From: UBA4416 sp963422675
GTDB lineage: Bacteria; Bacteroidota; Bacteroidia; B-17B0; Aurantibacillaceae
Reading direction: 5' to 3'
Length of the DNA stretch: 64,000 nt
Assembly: GCA_963422675.2 (NCBI GenBank)
Contig: CAXVYS010000031.1
Coordinates: 23,278-87,277, forward strand
In this document: positions 1 through 10,652 of the stretch, piece after piece
How positions within the stretch are numbered: position 1 is the stretch's first letter
Layout of the letters: every line of letters begins with the position of its first letter
Notes under the pieces: model-generated
What the model was told of the DNA's origin: nothing
The model's input: the letters and a program-made list of their open reading frames with translations, nothing else
Database searches by the model: none
Program-made: the position numbers and the translations under genes

Positions 1-3000
1 TTTGAAGCGCCACCATATCTCTTAGTTTATCCGGACCAACAGGCCTTACAAAAACGGTATTATAAGCATGACGTACGTGGTAATCTATTTCATTTTGCAA
101 ATTACCGGCATAAGAAGGAGCTTCAACATTAGTACAAGTAGCAGAAGATAAAGGTATCTGAGTTAATTTTATCGGAGTATCAGGATGTTTTAAAATAGTG
201 GGTTCGTTAAATAAAAATTCCAGGATGTTAAACTCTTTTCTGTTAAAGGCATATTGAACAGTGCCTAATGTTGTCCATAATGCTCCGTTAGGCCCATCAC
301 TTAAATCAAAATTTAACCTTATACTTTTATACGATTTAACCATTTTAAACCAACCCTCGCATATTTTATCTGAATTAAAATTACTTTGGTCAGCCAGCAT
401 ATTATTAACCAATGCGTTCAGGTTACTTTCAGCCATATTCATCCATGCCGGAAAAAAATATTTAATATCAATATGCCCGTTAGATATTAGTTGAGCTGGT
501 TGAACAGGAGCTATTTGGCCGGGGAAAAACACTTCTTTCCATTCATTGGCATAAAGTAGAAGTGAACTTTTTACTTCCGCATCATTACTCCATGTATCAT
601 AAAGCATTTTTGCATAATTTCCATCTTCCGGGCAATTCACCTCATTACACATTCTTTTTGGAATAGTTACAGTAAAACATGTGTTGGCAATAGGTGTTAT
701 GCTGTATTGCTTTGTAGCATTGCTATAAGTAATGCCTGAACCTACAATTACAGATTGTGCATCTAAATAAGCATTCAGTTTATCGAGATCATCCAGGTCA
801 TCTGCAGCGAAATAGGGTTGTAGGGCATTTGAATAGGGCGCTATCGTTGCTTGAATATCATTTTTAATGTTGTTGGTTATTTTCTCCCAATAAAGTTTTC
901 CTGTAGCAGGGTCAATCGTATTGGTGCGAATTATTTTTTTTACCTGCCATGTACCTGCACTTAGTATGTTATACGTATATGACCATACGGTTTGTAAAGC
1001 CGAACAATCCTTGGCCGAAATAGTGAGCGTTTGTACCGGAAAAGCAATTAAACCGGGGTCATCGGCATTCAGCATCATGAAATCTATTTTATAATCACAG
1101 GTCGCGCAATAATTTCCACAATCGGCCTGTATAGACCGTGGGGTAATGCTATAATTAACAATAACATTTGTTCCCGGATTTGCAATTAAAAGATCGACCT
1201 GTGAAACCAGGCCATCCGGATTGTCTGTCACATTTTTATTAAGTGTATAGCTGGTAGTTGCTAAGGTAGAAGATTCAACAGGGTCCAACAGATCTGTTGG
1301 GCTTGGGTCGCCTCCGGAAACCAAAAAAGTGGCGATAGGTTTTCCTTCTTTTGAAATATAGGAACCTGTTGCATTGCCATTTTCATCAATGTTAATTTGT
1401 AGAGCTGCATTGGCCGGTGCTTCATCTCCAAAAACAGTTACCAGCTCCTGTTCTGTTGCAAGGCCGTATAATGTTTTTTTTGTTTTTGTGGAAACCGGTT
1501 GTATCCTTAACGTGTTTCCTACATTGCCTTGTTCTTTTACAAGGTTCTGACCATCCATACTATACAGAGAGGTCACAAAAGGATATCCTTCACAGTCAGG
1601 AATCGTTTTATCACTATTGCTGTCAGAATAATAAGACGATAAAGGACATGTAGAATTAGTTGCAGCAGGATTATTGTAAGTAGTATTGCCATCAAAATCA
1701 GCTGTACTATAAGTAGCGCCTGATGCATTTTGTATAAAGGCGGATTTATACTGAAAGTAGCCTTTACCTGTAGGAGCAGGTAAAGAAGTAAACTTTGTTC
1801 GTCCGCTATAATCCTGTAAGGTTTGAGTTGCCAATACATGATTCGTTGTTTGAATATATGTTTGGGTCTGTAGTGGCTGCCAAAGGCTTGTTACATAATT
1901 TACTCCTTCTGATAATTTAAAGCCTGATCCATCCGACTGACCAAATGTTCTTTGGTGTGTCCAGTTGATGTCGTTGTCAACTGCCGTATAAAAATAGCCG
2001 AATGGTTGCACTACCGTTCCCTGGTTAGCATTTAAATTAGTTGCTCCCTGAACAAAGGCGCCGGAAGATGTCCATGCCCCCCAATTTCCGCTATTGGCAA
2101 TTCCTCCGGGCATTCCGTCTCCTATAGGACGAACACGCCAAATGTAATAACCTGTTCCTTGCGTTAAATGAAGAGAGATGCTATCTGCTGCCGATTCCGT
2201 TTCAATACTTAATGCCTCATCCCAATTAACGTTTGTTGTAATGTTTGTTTCTAACCCTGCAGTTGCTTTTGGTCCACTATAATTAAATAACCGGAGTAAT
2301 TGAAATTCCCAGTTATTAGGTGTGATGTTATTACTGCAACTTGGTTTCCATTTGAATTTAATTTTTTGGCTGCCGGCATACTCAGGTCCTACACTCAATA
2401 AGGTAGTAGACTGAGCTGTTGAACCGGAAACATTTGTATCATAGGTTTCGGCGTAATTTGCTAATAATTGAAGCGTAGGATCAACATTGACGGCCTGAAC
2501 TCCAATACCTGAGAGTGCATTTATTTTAATATCAATAGAATACAGATTTGGAAAAAAGCTTCCAAAATTGGGTATGTTTTTTAAATTGATAATGATTAGT
2601 TCTTCGGGTGTATTTTGATTGATTTCCATAATGGAATCAAATTGGAAAAGAGGAGTGGTATTTGAAGGAGCAATAGGTGTATTCATAACTGAGTAACCTG
2701 AAACTCTTACATTTACTCTTTTACCGAATGTTTGTGTTCCATAGTTATAGGTATTTCCGGTATTAAAACGTAAACGGAGTTCGGTTGTATTTAAACTCTT
2801 CACAACGTCTGGAAAACAATTCTGAATACAATGATTTAAAAATAATTTTTTTGAATAAACGGGGGTCATGGTAGATGAATTGACCATTTCTGTTTTTGTG
2901 AAATTGACGCTTTGATTTATATTTTCCAGAGGAGTAAGCGTTAAGGTTTTGGCATACACGGTTGGTATAGGGCTTATTAAAAAATGCTGTACTGTAATAG

Positions 3001-3313
3001 AAAAAGGTCCTGTACCACAATTCCAAATTACTTTTACGGTTGCCGCACTATAATTAAAACTTGTATTTACAGGAAGTAAAGCACCTGTGGTAGCATTATA
3101 CAAGGTGCCATTTGTAACGAAAAATTTTACTGTACCAGTGGGGTTGACAGTATTTATAAATTTATAATCTGAGGCCATCCCCGGAAATAAAGGTGTAGCA
3201 GTGGATGTGCCTGCACCGGTAACTCCCTGGCTATAAACAAAGGAGAACTGAGCTACAAATAATAACAGAAGTATTACTTTACCATACCATCGGTGCTTGA
3301 ATCTTGTTTTCAT
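1..3313 (-). CDS. giant RHS-like secreted protein, N-terminal part (runs off the left edge)
   Basis: An uninterrupted frame of about 1104 codons runs from an ATG at 3313 to the window edge, so the C-terminus is missing. The N-terminus is a signal peptide (hydrophobic stretch VILLLLFVAQFSFVYSQ). The middle contains a block resembling the region before the RHS repeats in very large Bacteroidota RHS proteins: an NWTHQRTFGQSDGSG-type segment, VLATQTLQDYSGRTKFTSLP, then DCEGYPFVTSLYSMDG and SYISKEGKPIATFLVSG. These resemble the YFDGTLRNRQ / GRP-LPAP / DxxGYPFT / HGRTIATAL blocks of that family, by memory. The RHS core and any C-terminal toxin or variable tip would lie left of position 1. It is the last visible gene of a five-gene minus-strand run, 26 bp after the 279-residue gene. 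Function is unproven; a secreted surface or polymorphic-toxin-like protein is the best guess. Confidence 0.75.
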   Translation of the reverse strand, partial: MKTRFKHRWYGKVILLLLFVAQFSFVYSQGVTGAGTSTATPLFPGMASDYKFINTVNPTGTVKFFVTNGTLYNATTGALLPVNTSFNYSAATVKVIWNCGTGPFSITVQHFLISPIPTVYAKTLTLTPLENINQSVNFTKTEMVNSSTMTPVYSKKLFLNHCIQNCFPDVVKSLNTTELRLRFNTGNTYNYGTQTFGKRVNVRVSGYSVMNTPIAPSNTTPLFQFDSIMEINQNTPEELIIINLKNIPNFGSFFPNLYSIDIKINALSGIGVQAVNVDPTLQLLANYAETYDTNVSGSTAQSTTLLSVGPEYAGSQKIKFKWKPSCSNNITPNNWEFQLLRLFNYSGPKATAGLETNITTNVNWDEALSIETESAADSISLHLTQGTGYYIWRVRPIGDGMPGGIANSGNWGAWTSSGAFVQGATNLNANQGTVVQPFGYFYTAVDNDINWTHQRTFGQSDGSGFKLSEGVNYVTSLWQPLQTQTYIQTTNHVLATQTLQDYSGRTKFTSLPAPTGKGYFQYKSAFIQNASGATYSTADFDGNTTYNNPAATNSTCPLSSYYSDSNSDKTIPDCEGYPFVTSLYSMDGQNLVKEQGNVGNTLRIQPVSTKTKKTLYGLATEQELVTVFGDEAPANAALQINIDENGNATGSYISKEGKPIATFLVSGGDPSPTDLLDPVESSTLATTSYTLNKNVTDNPDGLVSQVDLLIANPGTNVIVNYSITPRSIQADCGNYCATCDYKIDFMMLNADDPGLIAFPVQTLTISAKDCSALQTVWSYTYNILSAGTWQVKKIIRTNTIDPATGKLYWEKITNNIKNDIQATIAPYSNALQPYFAADDLDDLDKLNAYLDAQSVIVGSGITYSNATKQYSITPIANTCFTVTIPKRMCNEVNCPEDGNYAKMLYDTWSNDAEVKSSLLLYANEWKEVFFPGQIAPVQPAQLISNGHIDIKYFFPAWMNMAESNLNALVNNMLADQSNFNSDKICEGWFKMVKSYKSIRLNFDLSDGPNGALWTTLGTVQYAFNRKEFNILEFLFNEPTILKHPDTPIKLTQIPLSSATCTNVEAPSYAGNLQNEIDYHVRHAYNTVFVRPVGPDKLRDMVALQ

Positions 3314-3339
3314 GTCTTTTATTTAATTTATGTTTAAAT

Positions 3340-4179
3340 TTATTTTTTAGTGGCTATCAGTTTTTTTATAGTATTGGCAGCTAATTTTTTTTGCACTTCC
3401 GTCAACTCCTTTTTTTTACGATTATCAATTAATCTATATCCTTTATATTTATTTAAGAGAGTATTGTTCTTATTTAGTACCATTGCTAAAGCCGGCTCAT
3501 CCAGTTTAGAGGTTTTATAATTGTATACATATTCGTTTATTTTCAATTTCATTTCTTTGATGGGGCTTTTGTTGTCATAATAGTAGGTTATTTCATTAAT
3601 TTGCTCCAGGGTTTTATTAAAGCAGAAAACCATGCTAACAACATGAAGTTTTTTTATGCCTTTTTCTGAAATTTTGAGAATAGCTTTTTGAATCACTTCA
3701 CCATTTTTTTGTCGTTCAGGTCCGTAATGCTGTACTTCACAATATTGAAAAATAGAATCCTGAATGAGCATTTGTTTTTTTAAATCACTGGCTATGGTTT
3801 TGTCATCTTTCTTTATGCCGGGGTTAATGTATACTGTTTTATTATATGGTATCACATTCACACTTGCGTTTTCATCGCTGTACGTTTCAATTTGATTACT
3901 AATAACAGCCCTCTTTTCTTTACCGGAAAATATTTCAACAGTTGTTTCCAGGGGAATTGATTTTTTTTTACCGGATAGTATTGTGACTTTATAATTCAGG
4001 TAACATACTTCGTTTTTATCTGCAGTCTTGGCTTTATCATATAATTGCTTATAGATGTTTTGTATTTTAGTGAGGCATTCTTTTTTAGAATCCGGCACTG
4101 TAAAAGAGTAACCAAACAGGCTTATGAATGATATAATGAGTGCTAACGATGTCATCGGGCGTTTATTTTTCAGTTTCAT
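3340..4179 (-). CDS. secreted protein of unknown function (279 aa)
   Basis: I do not recognise the family. The N-terminus looks like a signal peptide (basic start, then LALIISFISLFGYSF). The rest is hydrophilic and lysine-rich, with alternating segments suggesting beta structure (YLNYKVTILSGKKKSIPLETT, then NVIPYNKTVYINP). The general look recalls periplasmic LolA/LolB-type beta sheets, but that is only an impression. It sits between the two giant RHS-like genes. A strong hairpin (4197-4226) lies between its start codon and the stop of the 2123-residue gene. Co-transcription suggests a role in export, folding or anchoring of the large proteins. That is inference from position only. Confidence 0.7.
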   Translation of the reverse strand: MKLKNKRPMTSLALIISFISLFGYSFTVPDSKKECLTKIQNIYKQLYDKAKTADKNEVCYLNYKVTILSGKKKSIPLETTVEIFSGKEKRAVISNQIETYSDENASVNVIPYNKTVYINPGIKKDDKTIASDLKKQMLIQDSIFQYCEVQHYGPERQKNGEVIQKAILKISEKGIKKLHVVSMVFCFNKTLEQINEITYYYDNKSPIKEMKLKINEYVYNYKTSKLDEPALAMVLNKNNTLLNKYKGYRLIDNRKKKELTEVQKKLAANTIKKLIATKK

Positions 4180-4196
4180 AATTATTGTTTTTTTGT

Positions 4197-4226
4197 TCTC
4201 CCGGCCTATTATATTAGGTCGGGAGA
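4197..4226 (-). other. intercistronic hairpin
   Basis: CTCCCGGCCTA (4198-4208) pairs with TAGGTCGGGAG (4215-4225), with one G-T pair, a 6-nt loop and one extra T-A pair at the base. On the minus strand it falls between the stop of the 2123-residue gene (4252) and the start of the next gene (4179). The minus-strand sequence after the stem is A-rich rather than T-rich, so it is not a standard intrinsic terminator. An RNA-processing or stability element is more likely. Confidence 0.55.
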
Positions 4227-4251
4227 GAGAGTATAGTGAAAATGACTTAAT

Positions 4252-7200
4252 TTATTGAGACCTTGGTATGGATGGAATATTAGTGTGTTTTTCGGTAATT
4301 ACTTTTTTACCACTGGCGGTTTCAATTAAGGTTCGTATTAATTTGTTTTCGCTGTTATATTGATAATACATTCCAAAGTGTTGATCGTCAAAACTTGCCA
4401 ATAAACGCAAACTTGCCTGATCATATACATAAGCCGTCATGCTTGAGTTTTGTGGCTGTAGTCTCACATCATCTACCGTAATTGTAGTATTAGCAATGGC
4501 TGTTGTAATCATAGGAATATATTTTGAAACACCACTGGTGGAAACAGCCGAACGGGTTTCGTATAGCGACCATTCACCGGTTTGGGCTACTTTATATAAA
4601 AGATCTGTACCCATTACAGGCGGATTCCCATTATTTAAACTATAATCATTGTACTGAACAAAAAGTGAAGGATGGGTTTGACCAACAAGCGTATAATTAC
4701 TTCCTTTTACCCAGAATTTTATAACTGACCTGGTAACGTCCCCAACATTTTTAATAATTGGTTTAAAGGTAAAGGGATACAGTTTTGAAAGTGAGAAAGA
4801 AGTTTTTCCGGAATGCGCCTGGGTATGATCCAGGGTAAATAAATAAACCTTTACCCCGTCATCTAAACCCCAAAATTGCTGGAAATTTATAATGTAATAA
4901 TAGTAATTCTCAAAATCATAGAACTGAACATTATCCTGGGTTGCATTTTTAGCTACTAATGACGGTAACATGTTTTTGTAACCGTATTTAGCGGCGGTCG
5001 GTATATTCAGTACATCACGTTCTTCAATCGATTCGCCATAAGGTGAATATTTAGTGACTGTATTTGCTAAAATCCATTTACTATAATCATTCACCTGGGG
5101 TTTTTTCCAATCAAACAGATTAAATTTATCAAATACGCCGGCATTATTATAAATTGTTGCATTGGGATTAGTAACACTTGCATTGCCCGGTATAATGGCT
5201 GTTTTATATGCATAAGTACTCGCGGTTCTCCATTTTCCTTTTGTTCCCAGTTCATAAGGATCAATACTGGCTTCATTTGGGAATTGTGTAAATACAGTTG
5301 CATCATAATACCAATCGTCGGAAAGCGTTTGAGCAGTTGCTGCAATAGTATTTTTTATAGAGGGTGGTAATGGATCGCCGAGGTCATCATAACAGAATAA
5401 TCTTTTCGTTGGCTGAGGATCGCATGATCCTTGTGATGCGAAGAGCACTATCTGTCCAAGATCATCTACTTCAAAGTGGGCACCCTGAGCAAACACACAG
5501 TTAAATGAATTACCCAAGCCCCAATACTGACTAAAAGATACATGGTTGGCATCAATTTTTGTCAGTACAAGCTTATCATCAACTCCTGGTGATGAGGGAA
5601 TTGTGCAGGTATTACCTGTTGGTCTGAGTTTCACATGAGGATCATACGTTAATGCGTTTACACTACTTACAGTACCTGCTGCACTCATAATCATACTTTG
5701 AATGGCTATTGTCAGCGCTTTTGCTAAATTAACCCGGTTTGTTCTGTCCGTTGTAAGCGCATTATTATTTGCTCCTATGATTTCAAAATGATCTACACCA
5801 AAAGTTGTAATACTTCCTACACCGGCGGTTAACTCATTTGTTTTACCGCTTCTGATAACTTCTATATCAATCGAAGCAAGAGCCGTGTTGGTATTAGCAT
5901 ACTGGGAAGTAGGATAAATTTTCAAACCATATTGATCTACATCACCTGCATGGTATAAACCATCCAATATTTTGTTTGGATGTTGAAGATCGCTAGGATT
6001 TATAACGGTTTGAAATAGGGCAATAAGATCTCCTGCAACCAATTGACTTTTACAAGCACAATTGGCAATACCATTTTTTAAAAACTCTAAGTGAAGACTG
6101 CCGCCTTTCATAACTTTATTATAGGTATTACCCTGTCCTCCTTCAGATTTTAAGTAAGCTTTTTCATTAAAGGCCTTTTGTCCCATATCGGTATAGTGTT
6201 GCGAAGCCGGTATCACTGTGCTTAGGTATGTTCCATTATGAGTTGAGGGATAATTCACAGGATCATTTTTTTGTAATGTTTTCAATCCTTTAAATCCATC
6301 ATAGGTACGTGTAATCACGGGCTGCCCGGTTTCCGGATTAAAGGCAATATTTTCGGTGCTTTGCTCCATTTGATTGGCAATGGTGGTTATCTTTTTTACA
6401 ATGGCAGGATAGCGGATCACTTTGGAGGTACTATGAGTGCTTAACCTGCTTTCGTTATAATCGTTTCCGCCACCTACTGATAAACCAGGTATCGGTAAGA
6501 AACCGCTGGGGGTAGGAGCGGGTAGAAGACCAATTCCTATATCACCTTCTAAATTGGCTACATCCGTTACATCATTTACAGTTTTTGTTTCAATGGTAAT
6601 ATCCATTTCTTTTCCGGGTAGATCTTCCCCTACAAATTTGTCAATGCCATACATCATACTTATCTGATCTCCCGGCTTAAAATAGTCTATCTCTTTGGAC
6701 GCCGATAAAATAGCCTTGTCCATATTTGTATAATCTCCACCATAAGATTTTACAGTTTTTGGCTGGCCATGCATACTATTTATTTCAAATTTAAAACCTT
6801 GCGAGAGCCATAAATTATTGATATTTACATTTATGATTCCAAGAGGTAAGGGTAAAAAATCTTCCACTTTGTGTTTAGGATCTTCCAGATCGGTGAATTC
6901 TGTTTTTACACTAAACGGAAAGTCTTTTGCTGTATTAAATTCATAAACTGTAAAACCTGTATTTGTTTTTCCGGAATGAATTCCTTTTGTAATTACTTTA
7001 GCATAGCCTATACTTGCGCCGGGTAATAAATTTTCACCCAATGGTCCTTCCGTTGCATCTAACTGTTGTCCCGCTACTATTTTATTCGTGTAACTATTTT
7101 CGTACCTCGAAATAAATCCAACTAAAGCATTTTCTTCCCGGATAGTTTGTGGTTCGTTGGTTGCAACTCCATCCTGATAAATATATTCTGTGCCATACAG

Positions 7201-10200
7201 TTGTTCATCTCCCGATTCTGAAGCAATTCCACTATCATATATGAGCAATCGTTTTACGCGCACACCCCCGGCTTTTTTTGGTTTGATTAAGGGGATTTTA
7301 AAGTAAGAATCTGTTGGACTGAATTCTTTACAAAGATCTGTACTGAAACCCGGGTTTTCAATAAATGCTTTTATCTGGCTTTCTGCTCCCGATTCGTCTT
7401 TGTCTGTTTGAACGTTAACTGTTTCCGGAATTTTACACTTACCTTCTGAAATTAATCCTGATTTTTCACGCGTTACAAAATTTTCACAAATGGTATTTGG
7501 GAGATCAATACCTGTACCTTCGTTAAGTGTGATGATAATATCTCCTACAGGATCCACGGTAACCGTTGAAACTGTTGCGTAACCCCTAATAAATTCACCT
7601 TCGCACTCACTACTGGCTGCAGATAAATTATTTTTAGGTTTACCTATTAACCGGTAAAATAGTTTAAAGTAAATCCGCTCACCGTTATACACAAATTGAT
7701 GATTCATCTCGGCGACTAAAGAGTCTTTTTTATCCTTATCGGCGATAATACCTGTATTTGGAATCAAACCATCTGCAATACCAATATCGGCACAGTTTAA
7801 TTTAAATTGATTAACCCTGTTTTCGGGAGAGCCTTGAGTAACCTGGTTGCTTAATGGCTGAAGACTAACCATAGCCATGACCGGTTTATCCTGAACATAT
7901 TGGTAATCTTTCTGTTCATATTGCACATGAATTTCTCCGCCTGAAGGCAAGGTGATTTTTTTTAATTGCCATGCCGCAGGGTCGAAACCAGCGGTTGGTT
8001 TTACATTCTGATCCAGCCAGGGCCTGAAATTATTGAAACGATTTTGCCCATTCACCTGAAAAGAACCCCATGCATCAAAATTATGCATGTCGTATGCCGG
8101 GTTTTGATTTGCTGCACTAAAATTGCCTGGATTACTTGGTATAGACGTTCCATAAGGAGCAGGGTAATTAACTTGTGGGTACTCGTAAGCAAATTTATAG
8201 GGACTTATTTTTACAGGTATTACCCCACCATATTCGAACCATACTTTTTTTAAAGTTAATTTTCCTTTTTCGGGAGATGTGCTATTTGGTGTTCCCGGAC
8301 AAAGAGAATAATCATATTGAAAACGAACTGTTTTTATCAAAATATCCTGTTTCGAAGGATCCTGGCTGTCTTTGTTTTTTGCCCATAGTTCTATCCGATC
8401 CAACTTTTGCAGTTTATCATTTCCTATAGCGTTTTCATCATTATCAGCGAGGCCGTCAATCACAGAACCTCTGCCATCCAAACGATCTGATTTTACAAAT
8501 ACCGCATAGTGTGTTTTTGTGAAAATCGTATCTAAAAAATAAATTTCTTTTTGCCCCGATTCCATCCCTCCTCTGTCATCTTCCTTGTTCGAAAACTGGC
8601 CTCTGTTATATAATAATCCGGTGTAAGGAGCCCTCCAATGATAATTGGTTTCGCGTTTATATTTAAATTTGGTCCACGCGCCAAAGTCATCATCACTTGG
8701 GCCATTCAATGTTTTATCGAAATAGTCCGGTGAAGAAATTTCGGTCAATAACCAGGAATTCGCGTATTCATCGGCACGTTCTTCTCCTACAACTATATCT
8801 GAAAGAGGGGAATCATTATTATTGTTGTCTGAAATGTTTTCATAAACCAGATGATTTTTTTTTAATTTGGCATTACCGGTGATTCCAAAGCTCATATTTT
8901 TTTCTTTTCCGGAATATACCGGTAAGCCATATACATAGCGGTTTCCGCTTTCGTTAAAGGTTACTACTTCACCTACACCATCAAAATGCTCAGCTCTATT
9001 TGTCACTTTATTTGTAACATCTCTTTCATAACGATTATAAAATACACCGTTATTATCTGTTTCCAACATTTCTCCATTTGTGTGAAAAGCGATGTAAGAA
9101 GACCGCCCGGTTCTTAACCCGTTATCATCCGTTAAGTCTTTATAATCACCAGCGTTTATTGTTGCCAGTACTTCTTTGGTTGCAATAGCACTTCCAATTC
9201 CACTTGTTAAACTTGCTACCAGAGGCGCATCGTTAGTTGAGTACAGGGCTTTACCCCCCATGTCGTTATTAAATCTAAAAAAATAGGGTTCATCTGTATT
9301 AGTAACAAAATTAGGTGTTCCATCATCATTTACTGCTGTAGCAAACGTACTGTTCACTCCCGGAGAATTTGCTGTACTGCCGGTATACCAATCACTGATC
9401 CAAACGTCTTGTTTTCCACCACCGGCACTTACACCCACGCCATTATGAGCACCAATGTTTCCCTCTGCGCCAAAATTATAGAGCATGGTTGGATTGTGTT
9501 TATGAGTGGGATGAAAGCTGCCTAATGTTTTATTAAATAGCCTAAAGCCTCCACCTAATCCTTCACCTGAAAGTAAAAAGTTATCGGCTGAATTGAGAGG
9601 GATACCTAAAAATTTACTTTTTTGATACATATTATTTTTTTCAACTGTGTAATCCATTACATCATGATCAGGGTCTACAGAATTTCCTGAATACATATAC
9701 CCATAAGCATTCAAAGTAGATTGCGCCACCGCATTTTGTTCTGTATATGTTCCTAATAACCCTGCACTTAGTCCAATATGTAAAAATGAAGGATCAATGT
9801 TTACCCCAAAAGATCCGGTTAACGACCAACCACTGAATTCGGAAACGTTGGAAGCTCTTGCTGCATTGCCATAAGTAAATATTCCGTAATTGCTGCCTCT
9901 TCCTCCTTTGGCCAGCAAAAAATTTCCACCCTTTATCGCGGCTACTGTACCTGCCGCTTGTTTCAATCCGGCATTGTTTGTTCCATCAGCTTCCGCATTC
10001 ATTATCCCCGAAGCTGCCTTTGCAGGATTAACACTAACCGAATAGTTTTGCTCTCCATCATCCCAGCCCAACCCTAAACTAACCACACCATTTAATGCTG
10101 TAAGACCTAAACCAAAACTTTGTCCATACCCTTTATAATTATTATAAGACACTGCAGCTCTTCCCGAGAGCCCAAAACTCATAGCTTCCACTCCTGCATA

Positions 10201-10623
10201 TTCTCCTACACTAACGGTCCAGTTTTTAGGGATCTTATTCCAATACGTTACTTCTGATTTTTTGACATCATCTGCAAACCCCCGTTTATTACGGGTTATA
10301 GCGCCAGGGTTTAAAGTCCATCCATTACCAACCCAGGATGATTCATCTTCTACAGAACTTCCCCCATGATAAGATAAGGACATGGCATAGCCTCCTCCGT
10401 TTGCACCGGGTATTTCTATCACCGGTAAATTATAGGTGAAATCCCCAGTAAATGTATTAACCATATTTGAGGTTGATACGGGTTCAAAACTACTGAACTC
10501 AGGTTGTGTGGGGCCACTGGTTAAGGCGAATGTTGCTGTTGGTCTAAAAAGATCAAGTACCATTACGACCAGTAAAACGATTGAGTTCAACCGGCCAATT
10601 CTTTGTTTTTTACGTATATTCAT
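4252..10623 (-). CDS. giant RHS/SpvB-like surface protein (2123 aa)
   Basis: A 2123-residue secreted protein. Residues 1-34 form a signal peptide (SIVLLVVMVLDLF...ATFA). The next block (about 36-115: PEFSSFEPVSTSNMVNTFTG, SYHGGSSVEDESSWVGNGW, LNPGAITRNKRGF) is the typical start of long Bacteroidota proteins that precede RHS-repeat proteins and resembles the SpvB/TcdB N-terminal barrel. A glycine-rich part (about 140-330) is followed by long beta-rich stretches. Near the C-terminus a jelly-roll-like segment is followed by the family ending DDVRLQPQNSSMTAYVYD and LRLLASFDDQHFGMYYQYN. I see no RHS core, no toxin domain and no type IX sorting domain, so the export route is unclear. Upstream are an OmpH-like protein and a lipoprotein, probably co-transcribed. 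Biological role unknown. Confidence 0.85.
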   Translation of the reverse strand: MNIRKKQRIGRLNSIVLLVVMVLDLFRPTATFALTSGPTQPEFSSFEPVSTSNMVNTFTGDFTYNLPVIEIPGANGGGYAMSLSYHGGSSVEDESSWVGNGWTLNPGAITRNKRGFADDVKKSEVTYWNKIPKNWTVSVGEYAGVEAMSFGLSGRAAVSYNNYKGYGQSFGLGLTALNGVVSLGLGWDDGEQNYSVSVNPAKAASGIMNAEADGTNNAGLKQAAGTVAAIKGGNFLLAKGGRGSNYGIFTYGNAARASNVSEFSGWSLTGSFGVNIDPSFLHIGLSAGLLGTYTEQNAVAQSTLNAYGYMYSGNSVDPDHDVMDYTVEKNNMYQKSKFLGIPLNSADNFLLSGEGLGGGFRLFNKTLGSFHPTHKHNPTMLYNFGAEGNIGAHNGVGVSAGGGKQDVWISDWYTGSTANSPGVNSTFATAVNDDGTPNFVTNTDEPYFFRFNNDMGGKALYSTNDAPLVASLTSGIGSAIATKEVLATINAGDYKDLTDDNGLRTGRSSYIAFHTNGEMLETDNNGVFYNRYERDVTNKVTNRAEHFDGVGEVVTFNESGNRYVYGLPVYSGKEKNMSFGITGNAKLKKNHLVYENISDNNNNDSPLSDIVVGEERADEYANSWLLTEISSPDYFDKTLNGPSDDDFGAWTKFKYKRETNYHWRAPYTGLLYNRGQFSNKEDDRGGMESGQKEIYFLDTIFTKTHYAVFVKSDRLDGRGSVIDGLADNDENAIGNDKLQKLDRIELWAKNKDSQDPSKQDILIKTVRFQYDYSLCPGTPNSTSPEKGKLTLKKVWFEYGGVIPVKISPYKFAYEYPQVNYPAPYGTSIPSNPGNFSAANQNPAYDMHNFDAWGSFQVNGQNRFNNFRPWLDQNVKPTAGFDPAAWQLKKITLPSGGEIHVQYEQKDYQYVQDKPVMAMVSLQPLSNQVTQGSPENRVNQFKLNCADIGIADGLIPNTGIIADKDKKDSLVAEMNHQFVYNGERIYFKLFYRLIGKPKNNLSAASSECEGEFIRGYATVSTVTVDPVGDIIITLNEGTGIDLPNTICENFVTREKSGLISEGKCKIPETVNVQTDKDESGAESQIKAFIENPGFSTDLCKEFSPTDSYFKIPLIKPKKAGGVRVKRLLIYDSGIASESGDEQLYGTEYIYQDGVATNEPQTIREENALVGFISRYENSYTNKIVAGQQLDATEGPLGENLLPGASIGYAKVITKGIHSGKTNTGFTVYEFNTAKDFPFSVKTEFTDLEDPKHKVEDFLPLPLGIINVNINNLWLSQGFKFEINSMHGQPKTVKSYGGDYTNMDKAILSASKEIDYFKPGDQISMMYGIDKFVGEDLPGKEMDITIETKTVNDVTDVANLEGDIGIGLLPAPTPSGFLPIPGLSVGGGNDYNESRLSTHSTSKVIRYPAIVKKITTIANQMEQSTENIAFNPETGQPVITRTYDGFKGLKTLQKNDPVNYPSTHNGTYLSTVIPASQHYTDMGQKAFNEKAYLKSEGGQGNTYNKVMKGGSLHLEFLKNGIANCACKSQLVAGDLIALFQTVINPSDLQHPNKILDGLYHAGDVDQYGLKIYPTSQYANTNTALASIDIEVIRSGKTNELTAGVGSITTFGVDHFEIIGANNNALTTDRTNRVNLAKALTIAIQSMIMSAAGTVSSVNALTYDPHVKLRPTGNTCTIPSSPGVDDKLVLTKIDANHVSFSQYWGLGNSFNCVFAQGAHFEVDDLGQIVLFASQGSCDPQPTKRLFCYDDLGDPLPPSIKNTIAATAQTLSDDWYYDATVFTQFPNEASIDPYELGTKGKWRTASTYAYKTAIIPGNASVTNPNATIYNNAGVFDKFNLFDWKKPQVNDYSKWILANTVTKYSPYGESIEERDVLNIPTAAKYGYKNMLPSLVAKNATQDNVQFYDFENYYYYIINFQQFWGLDDGVKVYLFTLDHTQAHSGKTSFSLSKLYPFTFKPIIKNVGDVTRSVIKFWVKGSNYTLVGQTHPSLFVQYNDYSLNNGNPPVMGTDLLYKVAQTGEWSLYETRSAVSTSGVSKYIPMITTAIANTTITVDDVRLQPQNSSMTAYVYDQASLRLLASFDDQHFGMYYQYNSENKLIRTLIETASGKKVITEKHTNIPSIPRSQ

Positions 10624-10652
10624 TTTATGCTGTTTTAATTTTATGCTTGTTT

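Noticed and set aside
4197..4226. Intrinsic terminator inside the RHS operon
   Set aside because: The stem is strong but no T-tract follows on the minus strand, so I list it as an intercistronic hairpin.
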